NCBI RefSeq assembly: GCF_016406325.1
Contig: NZ_CP066370.1
Span: forward strand, 2,666,001 to 2,730,000
Source of the DNA: Shewanella putrefaciens
Lineage (GTDB): Bacteria > Pseudomonadota > Gammaproteobacteria > Enterobacterales > Shewanellaceae
Reading direction: 5' to 3'
DNA: 64,000 nucleotides
The notes under the pieces are model-generated. The model was not told where the DNA came from. It made no database searches and saw only the letters and a list, made by a program, of their open reading frames with translations. A program made the translations under genes and the position numbers. Shown piece after piece: positions 39,101-48,893 of this stretch (positions are counted from its first letter, which is position 1; every line of letters starts with the position of its first letter).

Positions 39101-41314
39101 ATGAAGACTTTTCCTCTCTCCAGCATCGCACTCGTCTGCAGACAAGCCCTCGTTAACCCGAAGCTATTGCTGTACTCAGCCATGTTAGCCACGGTTCCCC
39201 ATGCCACAGCTGACACTGTCGATGCGGATAGTAAGACTAAAAAGCACCAGAAAGAAATTGAAGTCATCAATGTCATTGGCGCTAAGGATTTACACGACAA
39301 CCGTTATAAAACCCAAGCGATGAACACGGCAACTGGGCTCGATTTATCCTATCTAGAAACGCCGCAATCGGTCACGTCTATCACCCGCCAAATGATGAAT
39401 GATCAACAGCTTAATAGCGTGATTGATGCCATGACCAGCGTTGCGGGGATCAATGCCCGCCCAATGGATAACGACAGATACAGTATTAGTGCCCGCGGCA
39501 TTGCCGTGACCAGCATTTTGTACGATGGTGTGCCCACCACCTACGACACCCGCTTCAACTATGGGGATAATCTGATCGACACCGCCATCTACGAGCGAGT
39601 AGAAGTGGTACGCGGCGCGACAGGTTTAATGACAGGTGCGGGTAACCCCTCGGCGGCCATTAACCTTATCCGTAAACGCCCGACTCAAGAGTTTATGGGC
39701 AACACCTCGTTAAGTGTGGGCTCATGGAATAATGTGCGCGGTATGGTCGATGTTTCCAGCGGCTTAAATGACTCGGGTTCTGTACGCGGTCGCGTGGTGG
39801 CCGCCTATCAAGATAAAGATTCGTTCCAAGACAGGTACGAGCAGCAGCGCACCACGCTATACGGCATAGTCGAAACCGATATTGGCGATAGCACCTTATT
39901 CACCCTTGGTGTCGATTACCAAGATGCTACGCCGAGCGGCACTATGTCGGGCGGTTTACCGCTATTTTACAGCGATGGCAGTCGCACTAATTATGATCGT
40001 GCCACTTCAACGGCGCCCGATTGGGGCTCGGCGCATACCCAAGGACTCAACACCTTTGCGAGTCTCGAACACAGATTAGATAATGGTTGGAACCTAAAAG
40101 GGACTTACACCTACGGCGATAACTCATTGGAGTTCGATGTGCTATGGGCCACGGGATATCCCGATCCTATAACTAATATCGGCGCAACAGCAGGCTCTAT
40201 CGCCTATGTCGACGGCAGTCGCACCCAACACAATGTGGATTTACGCGCCGAAGGACAATACCAACTCTTTGGTCAGGAACATCAATTGATGTTTGGCTGG
40301 AATGGCCAACGCCAAGAGTTCGCCAATCCCTACTATTATCCCACTGCGGCAGTACCGCCTTTGGGGGATTTTCGGGATCCGAACTTCCAATATCCAAAAC
40401 CTCAGTGGAAAGAAACCTATACCACAGGCTCATTTGGCGAAACCAAACAGAGTGCAGCCTATGTGGCGACTCAGCTTAATCTCAGCGACGCTTTAGCTGT
40501 CCTCGTCGGATTACGCCTCAATGAGTGGGAAACCGACCAAGATAATTTTGGCAGCCGCTACGATTTCAGCATCAACAACGAACTCACGACTTACTTCGGC
40601 CTCACCTACGCCCTGACCGAGCAATATTCGCTCTATGCCAGTTATACGGATATTTTTGCACCGCAAACCTTGCAGCGAATCGATGCCAGTTATATTGACC
40701 CTGTGAAGGGTAAGAACTACGAGGCAGGGATTAAAGCCAGCCTGATGGATGAAAGTTTAGATATGTCGCTGTCGGTGTTTGAAATTCGTCAGGACAATGT
40801 CGGAGAACGTACAGGCGATGTACTCCCTGACACCACCATCCCAGTGTACAGAGAGGTTAACGGCACCCAAACCCAAGGTTTTGAGTTTGAATCCACAGGC
40901 AAAATCACCGATGACTGGAATATTTACTTCGGTTACACCCAGTTCAGCACCGAGGATCCTAAGGGCAAACGCATCAATACCACCTCACCACGCCAGCAGG
41001 TAAAAGTCTTTACAACCTATCGATTTAGTGGGGATTGGCACAAGCTACAAGTCGGTGCAGGTATAAATTGGCAGAGTCGCATTTACATGACAGTGAAAAC
41101 ACCACCACCAACCCCAATAGAGGTGGAAGTCGGTCAAGACGCCTATGCCCTAGTCAACTTAATGGCAAGTTACGCCTTTACCGAACAGCTTAAGCTTAGC
41201 GCCAACCTGAACAACGCCTTAGATAAAACCTACTACAGCCAAGTCGGTCAATATAGCCAATTCCAATACGGTACGCCTCGAAGTGCCAGCTTAACCTTGG
41301 ACTATCGCTTCTAA
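39101..41314 (+). CDS. putA: TonB-dependent siderophore receptor
   Basis: A 737-residue outer-membrane receptor. A long signal region (about 1-38, ending ATAD) is followed by the TonB-box-like IEVINVIGA. Then come the plug domain (about 60-170) with TPQSVTSITRQMMNDQQ and RVEVVRGATGLMTGAGNPSAAINLIRKRP, and the 22-strand barrel ending in SLTLDYRF with terminal Phe. It belongs to the FhuE/FpvA-like siderophore receptor class and should import ferric putrebactin. It is co-oriented with pubABC. Confidence 0.9.
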   Translation: MKTFPLSSIALVCRQALVNPKLLLYSAMLATVPHATADTVDADSKTKKHQKEIEVINVIGAKDLHDNRYKTQAMNTATGLDLSYLETPQSVTSITRQMMNDQQLNSVIDAMTSVAGINARPMDNDRYSISARGIAVTSILYDGVPTTYDTRFNYGDNLIDTAIYERVEVVRGATGLMTGAGNPSAAINLIRKRPTQEFMGNTSLSVGSWNNVRGMVDVSSGLNDSGSVRGRVVAAYQDKDSFQDRYEQQRTTLYGIVETDIGDSTLFTLGVDYQDATPSGTMSGGLPLFYSDGSRTNYDRATSTAPDWGSAHTQGLNTFASLEHRLDNGWNLKGTYTYGDNSLEFDVLWATGYPDPITNIGATAGSIAYVDGSRTQHNVDLRAEGQYQLFGQEHQLMFGWNGQRQEFANPYYYPTAAVPPLGDFRDPNFQYPKPQWKETYTTGSFGETKQSAAYVATQLNLSDALAVLVGLRLNEWETDQDNFGSRYDFSINNELTTYFGLTYALTEQYSLYASYTDIFAPQTLQRIDASYIDPVKGKNYEAGIKASLMDESLDMSLSVFEIRQDNVGERTGDVLPDTTIPVYREVNGTQTQGFEFESTGKITDDWNIYFGYTQFSTEDPKGKRINTTSPRQQVKVFTTYRFSGDWHKLQVGAGINWQSRIYMTVKTPPPTPIEVEVGQDAYALVNLMASYAFTEQLKLSANLNNALDKTYYSQVGQYSQFQYGTPRSASLTLDYRF

Positions 41315-41344
41315 GTCAGACTTTAATTGCGATCGTTCGAAAAA

Positions 41345-41375
41345 CCTTGTGAGCCCCAATATTTGGCTCACAAGG
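41345..41375 (+). terminator. Hairpin after the receptor gene
   Basis: CCTTGTGAGCC (41345-41355) and GGCTCACAAGG (41365-41375) form an eleven-pair stem, followed by a weakly T-rich TCCTCATTTAT. A probable terminator of the pub-put operon. Confidence 0.65.
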
Positions 41376-41458
41376 TCCTCATTTATATGGAATTTATCAA
41401 TAATAGTGGGGCTTATCAATAACAGCGGGAATCAGTCACAATCATATAAGGAGTGACA

Positions 41459-42583
41459 ATGGCAAGCCAACGGAGAGACACCAGACTGCAAACATTGTGT
41501 GATACCTCGCCAAGCCACAACGCGTTGAATCAAACTATTTTGTCACTCAATCAGTTGTTACATCAACGGGCGCCCTTCTATAGCGAGCACCTTAATGCAA
41601 CGCAGTCCCCCACAGGGCTTAGTTTTGATGAATGGAGTAACGCTGATACATATCAAAAACTCATTGCACGTTTTGCCATCGCACATCCTAGCGCAGAAAC
41701 TCAGGTTGAAATCGAGGCTGAAACCGAGGTTAGTAAAACAGCGGCAACCAGCCGATCGCCCGCGTTTTCCAGTAAAAGCGCTGTGGTCAATAAAAGCACT
41801 GCGGCTAGTAAAAACGCTGTAGCCAGCAAAAAAGACACTCGCAAAGCATTGCATTCTCTCTGGGGCCAATGGTATTTCGGCCTATTAGTCCCACCTATAA
41901 TGGAATGGATTTTTAACGCCCCAAAAGCCATATTCGAGCCTATTCACTGGCAGCCACAATCCATTTTTATGCAAGTACACCCCAGTGGCAGAGTAGCAAA
42001 ATTTGAATTTAACCTCGCAAAGCGCCAGCCAAATACCGCTTTGACCTTTAAAAAACACCACGGCATCGAGCCACTTTCCCAAACAAACACTAAGCCAAGT
42101 TTCAAGACAGACAGTAAGGTACACTCACCATTAACCCCATATAAGCCGCCAGTTGATAAAGAACTCGCCCTACAAGGCCTGATCTTAAACTTACTACAAC
42201 CGAGTGTTGAGCGTCTGCTCACCCTAAGCCCTACGCCCGCTAAATTATATTGGAGCCACCTCGGCTATCTTATTCACTGGTATCTTGGGGAATTAGGATT
42301 ATCTCAGCAACAAAACCTGCGCCTAAAACAAGCTCTGTTTCGTCAGCCAACCTTTCAAGATGGCAGCATCAATCCGCTGTATAACAGCATTAACTTGTTT
42401 ATCGACACTGAGCAAAGCAGTGCTAACTCAAACACAAAAACGAGCGTAAAAACAAACTCAAAGCCTAGCCCCAAAATCTCCTGCATTCGCCGTACTTGCT
42501 GCTTAAGGTATCAACTCGCCAACACTGGCCAATGCCACGATTGCCCGCTAATACAACACGTTAAAGAAAGAATACGGGCATAA
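41459..42583 (+). CDS. FhuF-type siderophore-iron reductase with low-complexity inserts
   Basis: A 374-residue protein whose C terminus has the FhuF 2Fe-2S motif C-C-x10-C-x2-C (CCLRYQ...CHDCPL). A central WYFGLLVPPIMEW helix and HLGYLIHWYLGELGL also fit the family. FhuF releases iron from ferric siderophores in the cytoplasm by reduction. It is about 110 residues longer than E. coli FhuF (262). The excess is a repetitive Ser/Lys/Ala segment near residues 80-131 and Lys/Thr/Ser stretches near 200 and 325-340. The ATG at 41459 has GGAG five bases upstream. It completes the siderophore locus. Confidence 0.87.
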   Translation: MASQRRDTRLQTLCDTSPSHNALNQTILSLNQLLHQRAPFYSEHLNATQSPTGLSFDEWSNADTYQKLIARFAIAHPSAETQVEIEAETEVSKTAATSRSPAFSSKSAVVNKSTAASKNAVASKKDTRKALHSLWGQWYFGLLVPPIMEWIFNAPKAIFEPIHWQPQSIFMQVHPSGRVAKFEFNLAKRQPNTALTFKKHHGIEPLSQTNTKPSFKTDSKVHSPLTPYKPPVDKELALQGLILNLLQPSVERLLTLSPTPAKLYWSHLGYLIHWYLGELGLSQQQNLRLKQALFRQPTFQDGSINPLYNSINLFIDTEQSSANSNTKTSVKTNSKPSPKISCIRRTCCLRYQLANTGQCHDCPLIQHVKERIRA

Positions 42584-42802
42584 GGATAACAGCGAGACTT
42601 CACCTAATCCCAAGTTCGCAGCCATCGGGTCTGTTTAGCCAAAACAGCGGAGCTTACGTGGGCGTTGCAATTTGGAACCGCTATTTAGCATCAAGATTAG
42701 ACGGGGTTCACGGGCAAGATCGCAACCGAGGTACTATGATGGCTTTTTCCCACTAGCCTCGCGTGCTACACTCAGGCTCACGTCTCTTTATCACGATTAT
42801 TT

Positions 42803-43348
42803 ATGAAACAACTGCTTGATTTTCTGCCACTCGTTATCTTTTTTGCTGTCTATAAGTTTTTTGATATTTATATCGCCAGCGGCGCATTGATCGCAGCGAC
42901 TGCGCTTCAATTAATCGTGACCTATGCGCTATACAAAAAGCTTGAAAAGATGCACCTTATTACCTTCGCCATGGTCACAGTGTTTGGCACACTCACCTTA
43001 GTTTTCCATGACGATGCCTTTATTAAATGGAAAGTCACCATTATCTATGCCCTATTTGCCTTGGCATTGGGTATTAGTCAGTTACTGAATAAGTCCATTT
43101 TAAAGTCGATGTTAGGCAAAGAAATGCAAGTAGCCGACAAGATTTGGGCACATATCACTTGGTATTGGGTAATCTTTTTTGCTACCTGTGGCCTAGTGAA
43201 TATTTATGTCGCCTTTAGCTTACCGTTAGAAACTTGGGTGAATTTTAAGGTCTTTGGTTTAACTGCCTTAACCTTAGTCAATACTGTAATCACCGTATTT
43301 TACCTTTATAAACACCTTCCAGAAGACCAACGCAAGGAACTTAAATAA
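42803..43348 (+). CDS. yciB: YciB/IspZ inner-membrane septation protein
   Basis: A 181-residue five-span membrane protein (E. coli 179). It begins with [19 protein letters not shown] and contains [24 protein letters not shown] and [19 protein letters not shown], both strongly conserved in YciB. YciB is implicated in envelope and septum maintenance. Its stop overlaps the yciI start. Confidence 0.95.
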   Translation: MKQLLDFLPLVIFFAVYKFFDIYIASGALIAATALQLIVTYALYKKLEKMHLITFAMVTVFGTLTLVFHDDAFIKWKVTIIYALFALALGISQLLNKSILKSMLGKEMQVADKIWAHITWYWVIFFATCGLVNIYVAFSLPLETWVNFKVFGLTALTLVNTVITVFYLYKHLPEDQRKELK

Positions 43349-43647
43349 TGTGGTATATGATTTCAGCTCAAGATGTTGAGAACAGCCTAGAAAAACGTTT
43401 AGCGGCGCGCCCTGCCCATCTAACCCGTTTGCAAGAATTAGCGGATGAAGGTCGTTTACTGGTTGCTGGCCCCCACCCAGCAATTGACAGCGAAAATCCA
43501 GGTGAAGCGGGATTTAGCGGTTCATTGGTTGTCGCTGATTTTGATTCTTTAGCCTCAGCACAAGCTTGGGCAAATGCTGATCCCTATTTTGCTGCGGGTG
43601 TTTACCAAAGTGTCGTGGTTAAACCCTTTAAGCGAGTTCTGCCTTAA
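43348..43647 (+). CDS. yciI: YciI-like protein
   Basis: A 99-residue dimeric alpha/beta-barrel protein of the YCII family. It starts [25 protein letters not shown] and contains the conserved LVAGPHPA and the Asp/His-rich [10 protein letters not shown]. Enzymatic function is not established for this orthologue. It overlaps yciB at its start and xthA at its end (TAATG in both cases), so the three genes form a translationally coupled operon. Confidence 0.93.
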   Translation: MWYMISAQDVENSLEKRLAARPAHLTRLQELADEGRLLVAGPHPAIDSENPGEAGFSGSLVVADFDSLASAQAWANADPYFAAGVYQSVVVKPFKRVLP

Positions 43648-44459
43648 TGAAGATAGTGTCCTTTAATATCAATGGACTGCGTTCCCGCCTGCATCAATTG
43701 CAGGCGTTAATCGACAGCCACAAACCCGACATTATCGGCCTACAAGAAACCAAAGTGCACGATGAAGCCTTCCCACTCGCTGAAGTTGAGGCGATGGGCT
43801 ATCAGGTACATTACCACGGTGGTAAGGCTCACTATGGCGTGGCTATGCTGTCAAAGGTTGCACCACAAAAAATACAAAAAGGGTTTCCTAGCGATGACGA
43901 AGATGCCCAGCGCCGAATGATTATCGGCACTTTCTCCCAAGCAAATGGCCGTCCACTGACCGTATTCAATGGCTATTTCCCCCAGGGCGAAAGCATAGAC
44001 CACCCAACAAAATATCCTGCTAAACGTAAGTTTTATCAGGATTTAATGCACTACTTGCAGACGAACCATAGCAACGATGAAGATATCGCCATCATAGGTG
44101 ATATCAATATTTCACCGACCGATTTAGATATCGGCATTGGCGAAGTCAATCGTAAGCGTTGGCTAAAAACCGGTAAATGCAGCTTCCAACCCGAAGAACG
44201 TGAATGGTTAAAAACCTTACAAGACTGGGGCTTAATCGACACTTTCCGTCAATTACATCCAGAGCGCACTGAGCGTTATTCTTGGTTCGATTACCGCAGC
44301 AAAGGTTTCGATGATAACCGCGGCCTACGCATTGATGTGATTTTAGCAACACCCTCGCTTGCTGCGCGCTTAGTCGAATCCGATGTCGATTACGATCTAC
44401 GCGGTATCGATAAACCCTCTGACCACGCGCCCATTTGGAGCACGTTCAAAGAAGCTTAA
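43647..44459 (+). CDS. xthA: Exodeoxyribonuclease III
   Basis: A 270-residue EEP-superfamily nuclease (E. coli ExoIII 268). Motifs: [24 protein letters not shown] with the metal-binding Glu, [23 protein letters not shown] with the catalytic Asp-x-Asn, RYSWFDYRS, and the terminal SDHAPIW His. It is the major AP endonuclease and 3'-repair exonuclease acting on duplex DNA. Last gene of the yciB operon; a strong terminator follows. Confidence 0.96.
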   Translation: MKIVSFNINGLRSRLHQLQALIDSHKPDIIGLQETKVHDEAFPLAEVEAMGYQVHYHGGKAHYGVAMLSKVAPQKIQKGFPSDDEDAQRRMIIGTFSQANGRPLTVFNGYFPQGESIDHPTKYPAKRKFYQDLMHYLQTNHSNDEDIAIIGDINISPTDLDIGIGEVNRKRWLKTGKCSFQPEEREWLKTLQDWGLIDTFRQLHPERTERYSWFDYRSKGFDDNRGLRIDVILATPSLAARLVESDVDYDLRGIDKPSDHAPIWSTFKEA

Positions 44460-44490
44460 GCTGCTTGGGTTCGATCATTTTAATGGATGT

Positions 44491-44518
44491 AAAAACATCG
44501 GCTTAGGCCGATGTTTTT
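44491..44518 (+). terminator. Terminator of the yciB-yciI-xthA operon
   Basis: AAAAACATCGGC (44491-44502) and GCCGATGTTTTT (44507-44518) around a TTAG loop. Confidence 0.92.
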
Positions 44519-44594
44519 GTTTGTGTACTGGTCACCCCAAATTGGACACTTTAAGTTGAGAAGTTTCAAACTCTACAGGTGATATAGAAATCCA

Positions 44595-45032
44595 CTAGTC
44601 CCAATACACGGTATAGACAAGATAGCCATCTTGAGGCATAGGGGAAAGTTTATGTTCGCCATAGGGCCAGCCAGTACCGAGCCCATCTGCCGCGATTCCT
44701 GCAATCCAGGCTTCCACTTCGACCTCAGGCGCACAGGAGAGGATATGAATGTTCTCGGCTGCGGGCCATAGCTCATCATCCTCAAGGGCTTCGGACCATT
44801 CATCGTGCATACCAACAAAGACCCCCTGCACATCAGGCCTATGTTCGATTTCTTTCAAGCTGCGATAGATTTCTTTGATAGATGGTCGACCATAGCCCCA
44901 ATTATTGGGCGCGATGGACTCTTCATCTTCGTTTGCTAAAAAGAACTCATCTAATGTCACTACCGGACTGTTCTCTGGATCTGCGACCAATAAGGCGCTT
45001 AATTTATTGAGTAATTCCGTTCTCGTTGTCAC
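44595..45032 (-). CDS. Hypothetical acidic protein
   Basis: A 145-residue strongly acidic protein (runs such as NEDEESIAPN and EALEDDELWP). It starts at GTG with GGAG eight bases upstream. There is no signal peptide or membrane segment. The segment GRPSIKEIYRSLKEIEHRPDVQGVFVGMHDEW suggests a compact alpha/beta fold. Acidity and size resemble immunity-type proteins, but no toxin gene is adjacent and I make no assignment. It is one of three small minus-strand accessory genes after xthA. Confidence 0.6.
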   Translation of the reverse strand: MTTRTELLNKLSALLVADPENSPVVTLDEFFLANEDEESIAPNNWGYGRPSIKEIYRSLKEIEHRPDVQGVFVGMHDEWSEALEDDELWPAAENIHILSCAPEVEVEAWIAGIAADGLGTGWPYGEHKLSPMPQDGYLVYTVYWD

Positions 45033-45105
45033 TGATAATACTCCATTTCTAAGGCTTGTTTCCTGTAAACCTTTAACTCACTTATCACGTACACAGGGCC
45101 AAAGA

Positions 45106-45537
45106 CTAGACCTGATGTTGGCCTGACAGTATAGCGATTCTTTCTACATCGAGGCTTGCGAAGTCAGGGTCAACATACACATACATGCGGCTGATAAGAT
45201 GGTCTGTAAACTCAAACACACTGCAAAAACGGCCTGTTGAAATCTTATTGTCTGGCCAAACGATGCCATCACTCATGACTCCACCTTCTTGCCCTTCGAC
45301 GATGACAGTATTACCAGAAACTGTGATGTTAAATCCGTCGATATCATGCCAAATACTGCTGAGTGAGCTACCGATGCGATTGCCAAATTCAACTAAGCTG
45401 TCTTTGCCCTTAGCGCGTCCAAATTTAGGGAAAAAAAAGTCCACCTCTTCGCTAAACAAATCAGGGTAACTCACATCACCCGCATCGACTTTTTTAAAAT
45501 ATTCAATCACAAGCTTAACTAACACATCCTTTTCCAT
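45106..45537 (-). CDS. SnoaL/NTF2-like protein
   Basis: A 143-residue single-domain NTF2-fold protein: a helical start (VLVKLVIEYFKKVDAGDVSYPDLFSEEVDFFFP) followed by paired strands ending in SRMYVYVDPDF. This is the SnoaL-like arrangement, a cone-shaped pocket used by small-molecule isomerases and by many proteins of unknown role. Two ATGs are adjacent; the second has better spacing from AGGGG. Function unknown. Confidence 0.75.
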   Translation of the reverse strand: MEKDVLVKLVIEYFKKVDAGDVSYPDLFSEEVDFFFPKFGRAKGKDSLVEFGNRIGSSLSSIWHDIDGFNITVSGNTVIVEGQEGGVMSDGIVWPDNKISTGRFCSVFEFTDHLISRMYVYVDPDFASLDVERIAILSGQHQV

Positions 45538-45643
45538 CATTTCCCCTATCTCTCTATGGTGATTTTTGCCGTTTTAAGGAGAGTTGTTCGCACTAGACTA
45601 CAGCATGACTTTAACAGGCATAAATTGAGCTTGATAAATCAAC

Positions 45644-46075
45644 CTAATCCAATTGACTCAATGCTTGATAATCAAGACTGCCATTGTGATAAAGCCTGAT
45701 CTCAATAAAATCTATTTGTTTTTTGAGTAATGACAATTGCTCTATTAACCAGAGATAGCCGATTTTGTAGACATTTTGCAATAATTCGATTAATTCATCT
45801 TCTGGCATGTTTGCTTCGTTAATATTTAACATGCAATGCCAATTAAACTCTTTAAAAGGTGGAACAGTGTCTGACTCTAGATCCGCCGTGACTAGCCAGA
45901 CACCATTCATCATTGAGCCTATATCAACAAAAAAATCACAATAGGCCTCACCTTGGGTATAGGAGAAATTTGCATATGCTTTAACAAGACTGGCAAAATC
46001 CTCTCGGTAATGATCGAGTGTTTCTTTCACCACTTTGGCTGATATCTCAACTTTTTCCATATTCATTTCTAACAT
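45644..46075 (-). CDS. Hypothetical protein
   Basis: A 143-residue helical, acidic protein with Tyr- and Phe-rich stretches (KAYANFSYTQGEAYCDFFVDIGSMM). I do not recognise it. No ribosome-binding site stands out, and in-frame ATGs at 46066 and 46060 are alternatives. It lies upstream of, and in the same direction as, the SnoaL-like gene, separated by about 100 bp. Confidence 0.55.
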   Translation of the reverse strand: MLEMNMEKVEISAKVVKETLDHYREDFASLVKAYANFSYTQGEAYCDFFVDIGSMMNGVWLVTADLESDTVPPFKEFNWHCMLNINEANMPEDELIELLQNVYKIGYLWLIEQLSLLKKQIDFIEIRLYHNGSLDYQALSQLD

Positions 46076-46434
46076 CTTGAACGAAAATTGTTAGCAACCC
46101 ATTGATAGTGCTTTACTTTGTGGTTAGTAACTTACTCTAACTTCAGCTATTCTCCAACCGTATTTTGATGATAATGCTAAAGTCACACTTTAGATTGATT
46201 TAAAAATTTCTATTACATTACAAAAAGTTAAATTAACCACAAACATTTGATGGGTGATTTCCGAGCAAAATGTGCAATTGCGAGATTAGTAGAACGCAAT
46301 TAAAACATTAAGGAGAATTCGCTTGGAAGGATGAAGATACGAGAGAAAAGCGGCTTAATAAATGCGTTAACATTTTTAACTATTAAGCCGTGTAAGAAGA
46401 ACTAAAATCTACCTTAAAGACGTAGCGTAGCAAC
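46076..46434. other. Intergenic region with long inverted repeat
   Basis: About 360 bp, AT-rich, without a supported gene. Its only clear structure is the inverted repeat at 46351-46390 described as a terminator. Confidence 0.4.
46351..46390 (-). terminator. Probable terminator of the chemoreceptor gene
   Basis: CGGCTTAATA (46351-46360) is inverted as TATTAAGCCG (46381-46390) with a 20-base loop that itself holds GTTAA/TTAAC repeats. On the minus strand the stem is followed by CTTTTCTCTC, a modest T-rich tail. It lies 44 bases after the chemoreceptor stop. Confidence 0.55.
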
Positions 46435-47889
46435 TTAGCTAGTCCGGTACTGCTTTAAAATCCCACCCAATTCAACTGAAGCTTGGTGTAAGTCATTCGC
46501 CAAGGTCACACTGCGTCTTGCCGTTTGTTTGATGGTGTCGGACTGATGGCGAATCTCATTTAATTGCCCTGCAATATCCCGCGCGGCGACGCTTTGCTCC
46601 TCGGCGGCTGCGGCAATATGGCTACTCATATCAAATACCGCATTGACCGATCGTGTCATACCCTCGACATCCTCCCCTACGGCAATAATCGCACTTCGCC
46701 CTTCATCGGCTTGATCAACTATCTCTGTGGTAATCGCTGATAAACGACTCGTGCCTGACTGTAAGCCTTCAATCATGGACTGAATTTCAACCGTCGCCTG
46801 TTGAGTTCGACCCGCTAAGGTACGCACTTCATCGGCGACCACAGCAAAACCACGACCTTGCTCACCAGCACGGGCCGCTTCAATGGCCGCGTTTAAGGCT
46901 AATAAGTTAGTTTGCTGGGAAATACTGTTAATGGTTGTGACCACCGCATCAATACTCGCCGCATCCTTAGATAATTGTTCCACCGATGAAAATGCCGTAC
47001 CAATTTTAGTCGAAAGCAAACCTATTCCCTCAACGGTGTGAACAATACGTTCTTGGCTGGTCGACATATGGGTAGCGTTTTCTTTTGTTTGCATTGAGGT
47101 GTTATTGGCATTAATCGAAACCTCCTCAATAGCTGCGGTCATTTGTGCCATTGCAACCGCGACTGAGTCTAAGAATTGATGCTGAAAACCGATTAATTCA
47201 TCACTGGTCACCGCTTGTTGATTGAACTCGTTAGACGCCAGTGCCAGCGTATCTGCATTTTTGCTGATCGCGTTGACCATTTCACTCATATTATCGGCGC
47301 AGCGGTCTATTTCACGGGCGATTAAGCTAAAATCATCGGTGCCAAAAAAGTTTAATCTAAAACTTAAATCACCATCCGCTAAGCGTTTAATGGCCATATA
47401 CATATCCCATAGCCCGCCACCGAGTGAAGTCGAAATCCAATAACTTAGCTGAAATAGCGGTAATAATCCCAATAACGCCAACCACAACATAAAATTGGCA
47501 TCACTACGGGCATCGGCTTCCCATTGCTGTACATTTTGCGAAAGCTGTAGAGCTTGCCTACCTGAAACATCGGCCATAGCAGTCACTGTATTGACTTGAC
47601 GTTGGGGGCCAGCCTGTCCATTTGTCAATATCAGCCCATTGTCACGGGCAAATTGCGTAAGGGCATCCCCCTCAAGTTGTTGTGAGCTTGCTACCTTTGC
47701 TAGCGCATCAACAGTCGCCTGAACTCGCGCAAATGATGCCAATTCGACATGACGCTGAGCATATTGATAATTCATCAACGCCACAGTTGTGGTGATTAAA
47801 GCCACCATAGAACAGACAACCCAAAACTTTCCGTTAAGGCTGCACTTGATCAATATGGCATCAATGGTGCGAAACTGGATTTGTTTCAT
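46435..47889 (-). CDS. Methyl-accepting chemotaxis protein
   Basis: A 484-residue transducer with a short periplasmic sensor region. TM1 spans about 20-40, a roughly 95-residue periplasmic domain follows, TM2 is about 137-156, and a HAMP domain is about 160-210. The MA signalling domain has the hairpin tip [20 protein letters not shown] (from residue 337). The ligand is unknown; the sensor is too small for a full dCache domain and resembles a minimal four-helix type. AGGAA is eight bases before the ATG. It signals through CheA/CheW, which are not in this window. Confidence 0.94.
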   Translation of the reverse strand: MKQIQFRTIDAILIKCSLNGKFWVVCSMVALITTTVALMNYQYAQRHVELASFARVQATVDALAKVASSQQLEGDALTQFARDNGLILTNGQAGPQRQVNTVTAMADVSGRQALQLSQNVQQWEADARSDANFMLWLALLGLLPLFQLSYWISTSLGGGLWDMYMAIKRLADGDLSFRLNFFGTDDFSLIAREIDRCADNMSEMVNAISKNADTLALASNEFNQQAVTSDELIGFQHQFLDSVAVAMAQMTAAIEEVSINANNTSMQTKENATHMSTSQERIVHTVEGIGLLSTKIGTAFSSVEQLSKDAASIDAVVTTINSISQQTNLLALNAAIEAARAGEQGRGFAVVADEVRTLAGRTQQATVEIQSMIEGLQSGTSRLSAITTEIVDQADEGRSAIIAVGEDVEGMTRSVNAVFDMSSHIAAAAEEQSVAARDIAGQLNEIRHQSDTIKQTARRSVTLANDLHQASVELGGILKQYRTS

Positions 47890-48016
47890 CTTGATATTTC
47901 CTAAGAACCGAGAGGCGATTTGGCACTAAGTCAGCATTATAGTTCATATCTTAGCCCCCTATTTTAAACCTGCTGATGCAGCGCAATGGAGATGACTGAT
48001 ACAAACTAATACCAAG

Positions 48017-48508
48017 CTAGTCGACACGGGTCATTTCAGTACCCGTTGGGGCAGACCATTTTGGGGTCAGTGCGACCAATTGTTCGGTTAGCATACTCAT
48101 ACCCCACCCCAAAAGCCCACCAATGATTAAAGGCGGCAAAATATTGGCGATATCTCCTGCCATGGCAAAAGTGATACAACAGCCAATAAAGGCACCGGGG
48201 ATAAAGCTGAGTTTCTGATAACTTGCCTGTAAACACATAGCCGAAGTGGCGATGCCGGTAAAAATATACCCAAAGACAGGCGAAACAAAAAAGCTGCTAC
48301 CCGAGATAATGAGCCAAGCCCAAAATACACCGGACAGATTTGTACACCACGCCATCATCACCCCTTGAAAACCGGCCTTAGGTTGAGCGAAAAACGTGCT
48401 ACAACCTAAAAAACCGATCCAAGTGACCAGATGAAAGGCATCAGCGACACCACACCAAATAGCGGCCAATAGGCCGGCAGAAATGGCGACTTGCCAACGA
48501 TTTTCCAT
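48017..48508 (-). CDS. DUF1097 membrane protein
   Basis: A 163-residue protein with about five hydrophobic segments. WIGFLGCSTFFAQPK and WCTNLSGVFWAWLII are typical of the DUF1097 (YcdZ-like) family. The frame starts at 48532, but the ATG at 48508 with AAAGGGG six bases upstream is preferred. Function unknown; inner membrane. It stands alone between the chemoreceptor and the hydroxylase operon. Confidence 0.82.
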   Translation of the reverse strand: MENRWQVAISAGLLAAIWCGVADAFHLVTWIGFLGCSTFFAQPKAGFQGVMMAWCTNLSGVFWAWLIISGSSFFVSPVFGYIFTGIATSAMCLQASYQKLSFIPGAFIGCCITFAMAGDIANILPPLIIGGLLGWGMSMLTEQLVALTPKWSAPTGTEMTRVD

Positions 48509-48893
48509 GGATGACCCCTTTAGTAATTCCATTCACGGAAGTTAATGATTCAAATGTTCTCAAGGTGCGGCTGAGTTATGGTGTTATAGCGCCCTTCACT
48601 TCCATGTCATTCCATTTATAGTAAGGATCTGCAATCAATGATTGACTCACTGGCCGACGAGAAACTGATCCAAATGAATGGGTGCGCGAGCCTGCATACC
48701 TTTAAATCACTTGAGTAAACATATTGGTTAAATTACCTCTATTTTGGTAACAAAAACCTGATCTATTACTAATTTTCGGCATTAATGCCCGTAAAATCGC
48801 TAACAAGCAATTTTTTTGTGGTAAAAAAACGAAAAAAGCGCTCATTAGGCGCTTTTTATTCAAATCACTTTCCGTTAACCCTTTAGCATTGGC
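48509..48893. other. Intergenic region upstream of the DUF1097 gene
   Basis: About 385 bp with no supported gene. It should hold the DUF1097 promoter and contains the terminator of the molybdenum-hydroxylase operon at 48832-48857. I see nothing else recognisable. Confidence 0.4.
48832..48857 (-). terminator. Terminator of the molybdenum-hydroxylase operon
   Basis: AAAAAGCGC (48833-48841) and GCGCTTTTT (48849-48857) with a seven-base loop, 37 bases after the large-subunit stop. Confidence 0.85.

Noticed and set aside
41700..41850. Possible CRISPR-like or satellite repeat
   Set aside because: The repeats are degenerate, in frame and inside a coding region; there are no regular spacers and no cas genes.
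44595..46075. Toxin-immunity island
   Set aside because: The acidic 145-residue protein and the SnoaL-like protein could suggest it, but no toxin gene or secretion marker is present, so no call was made.
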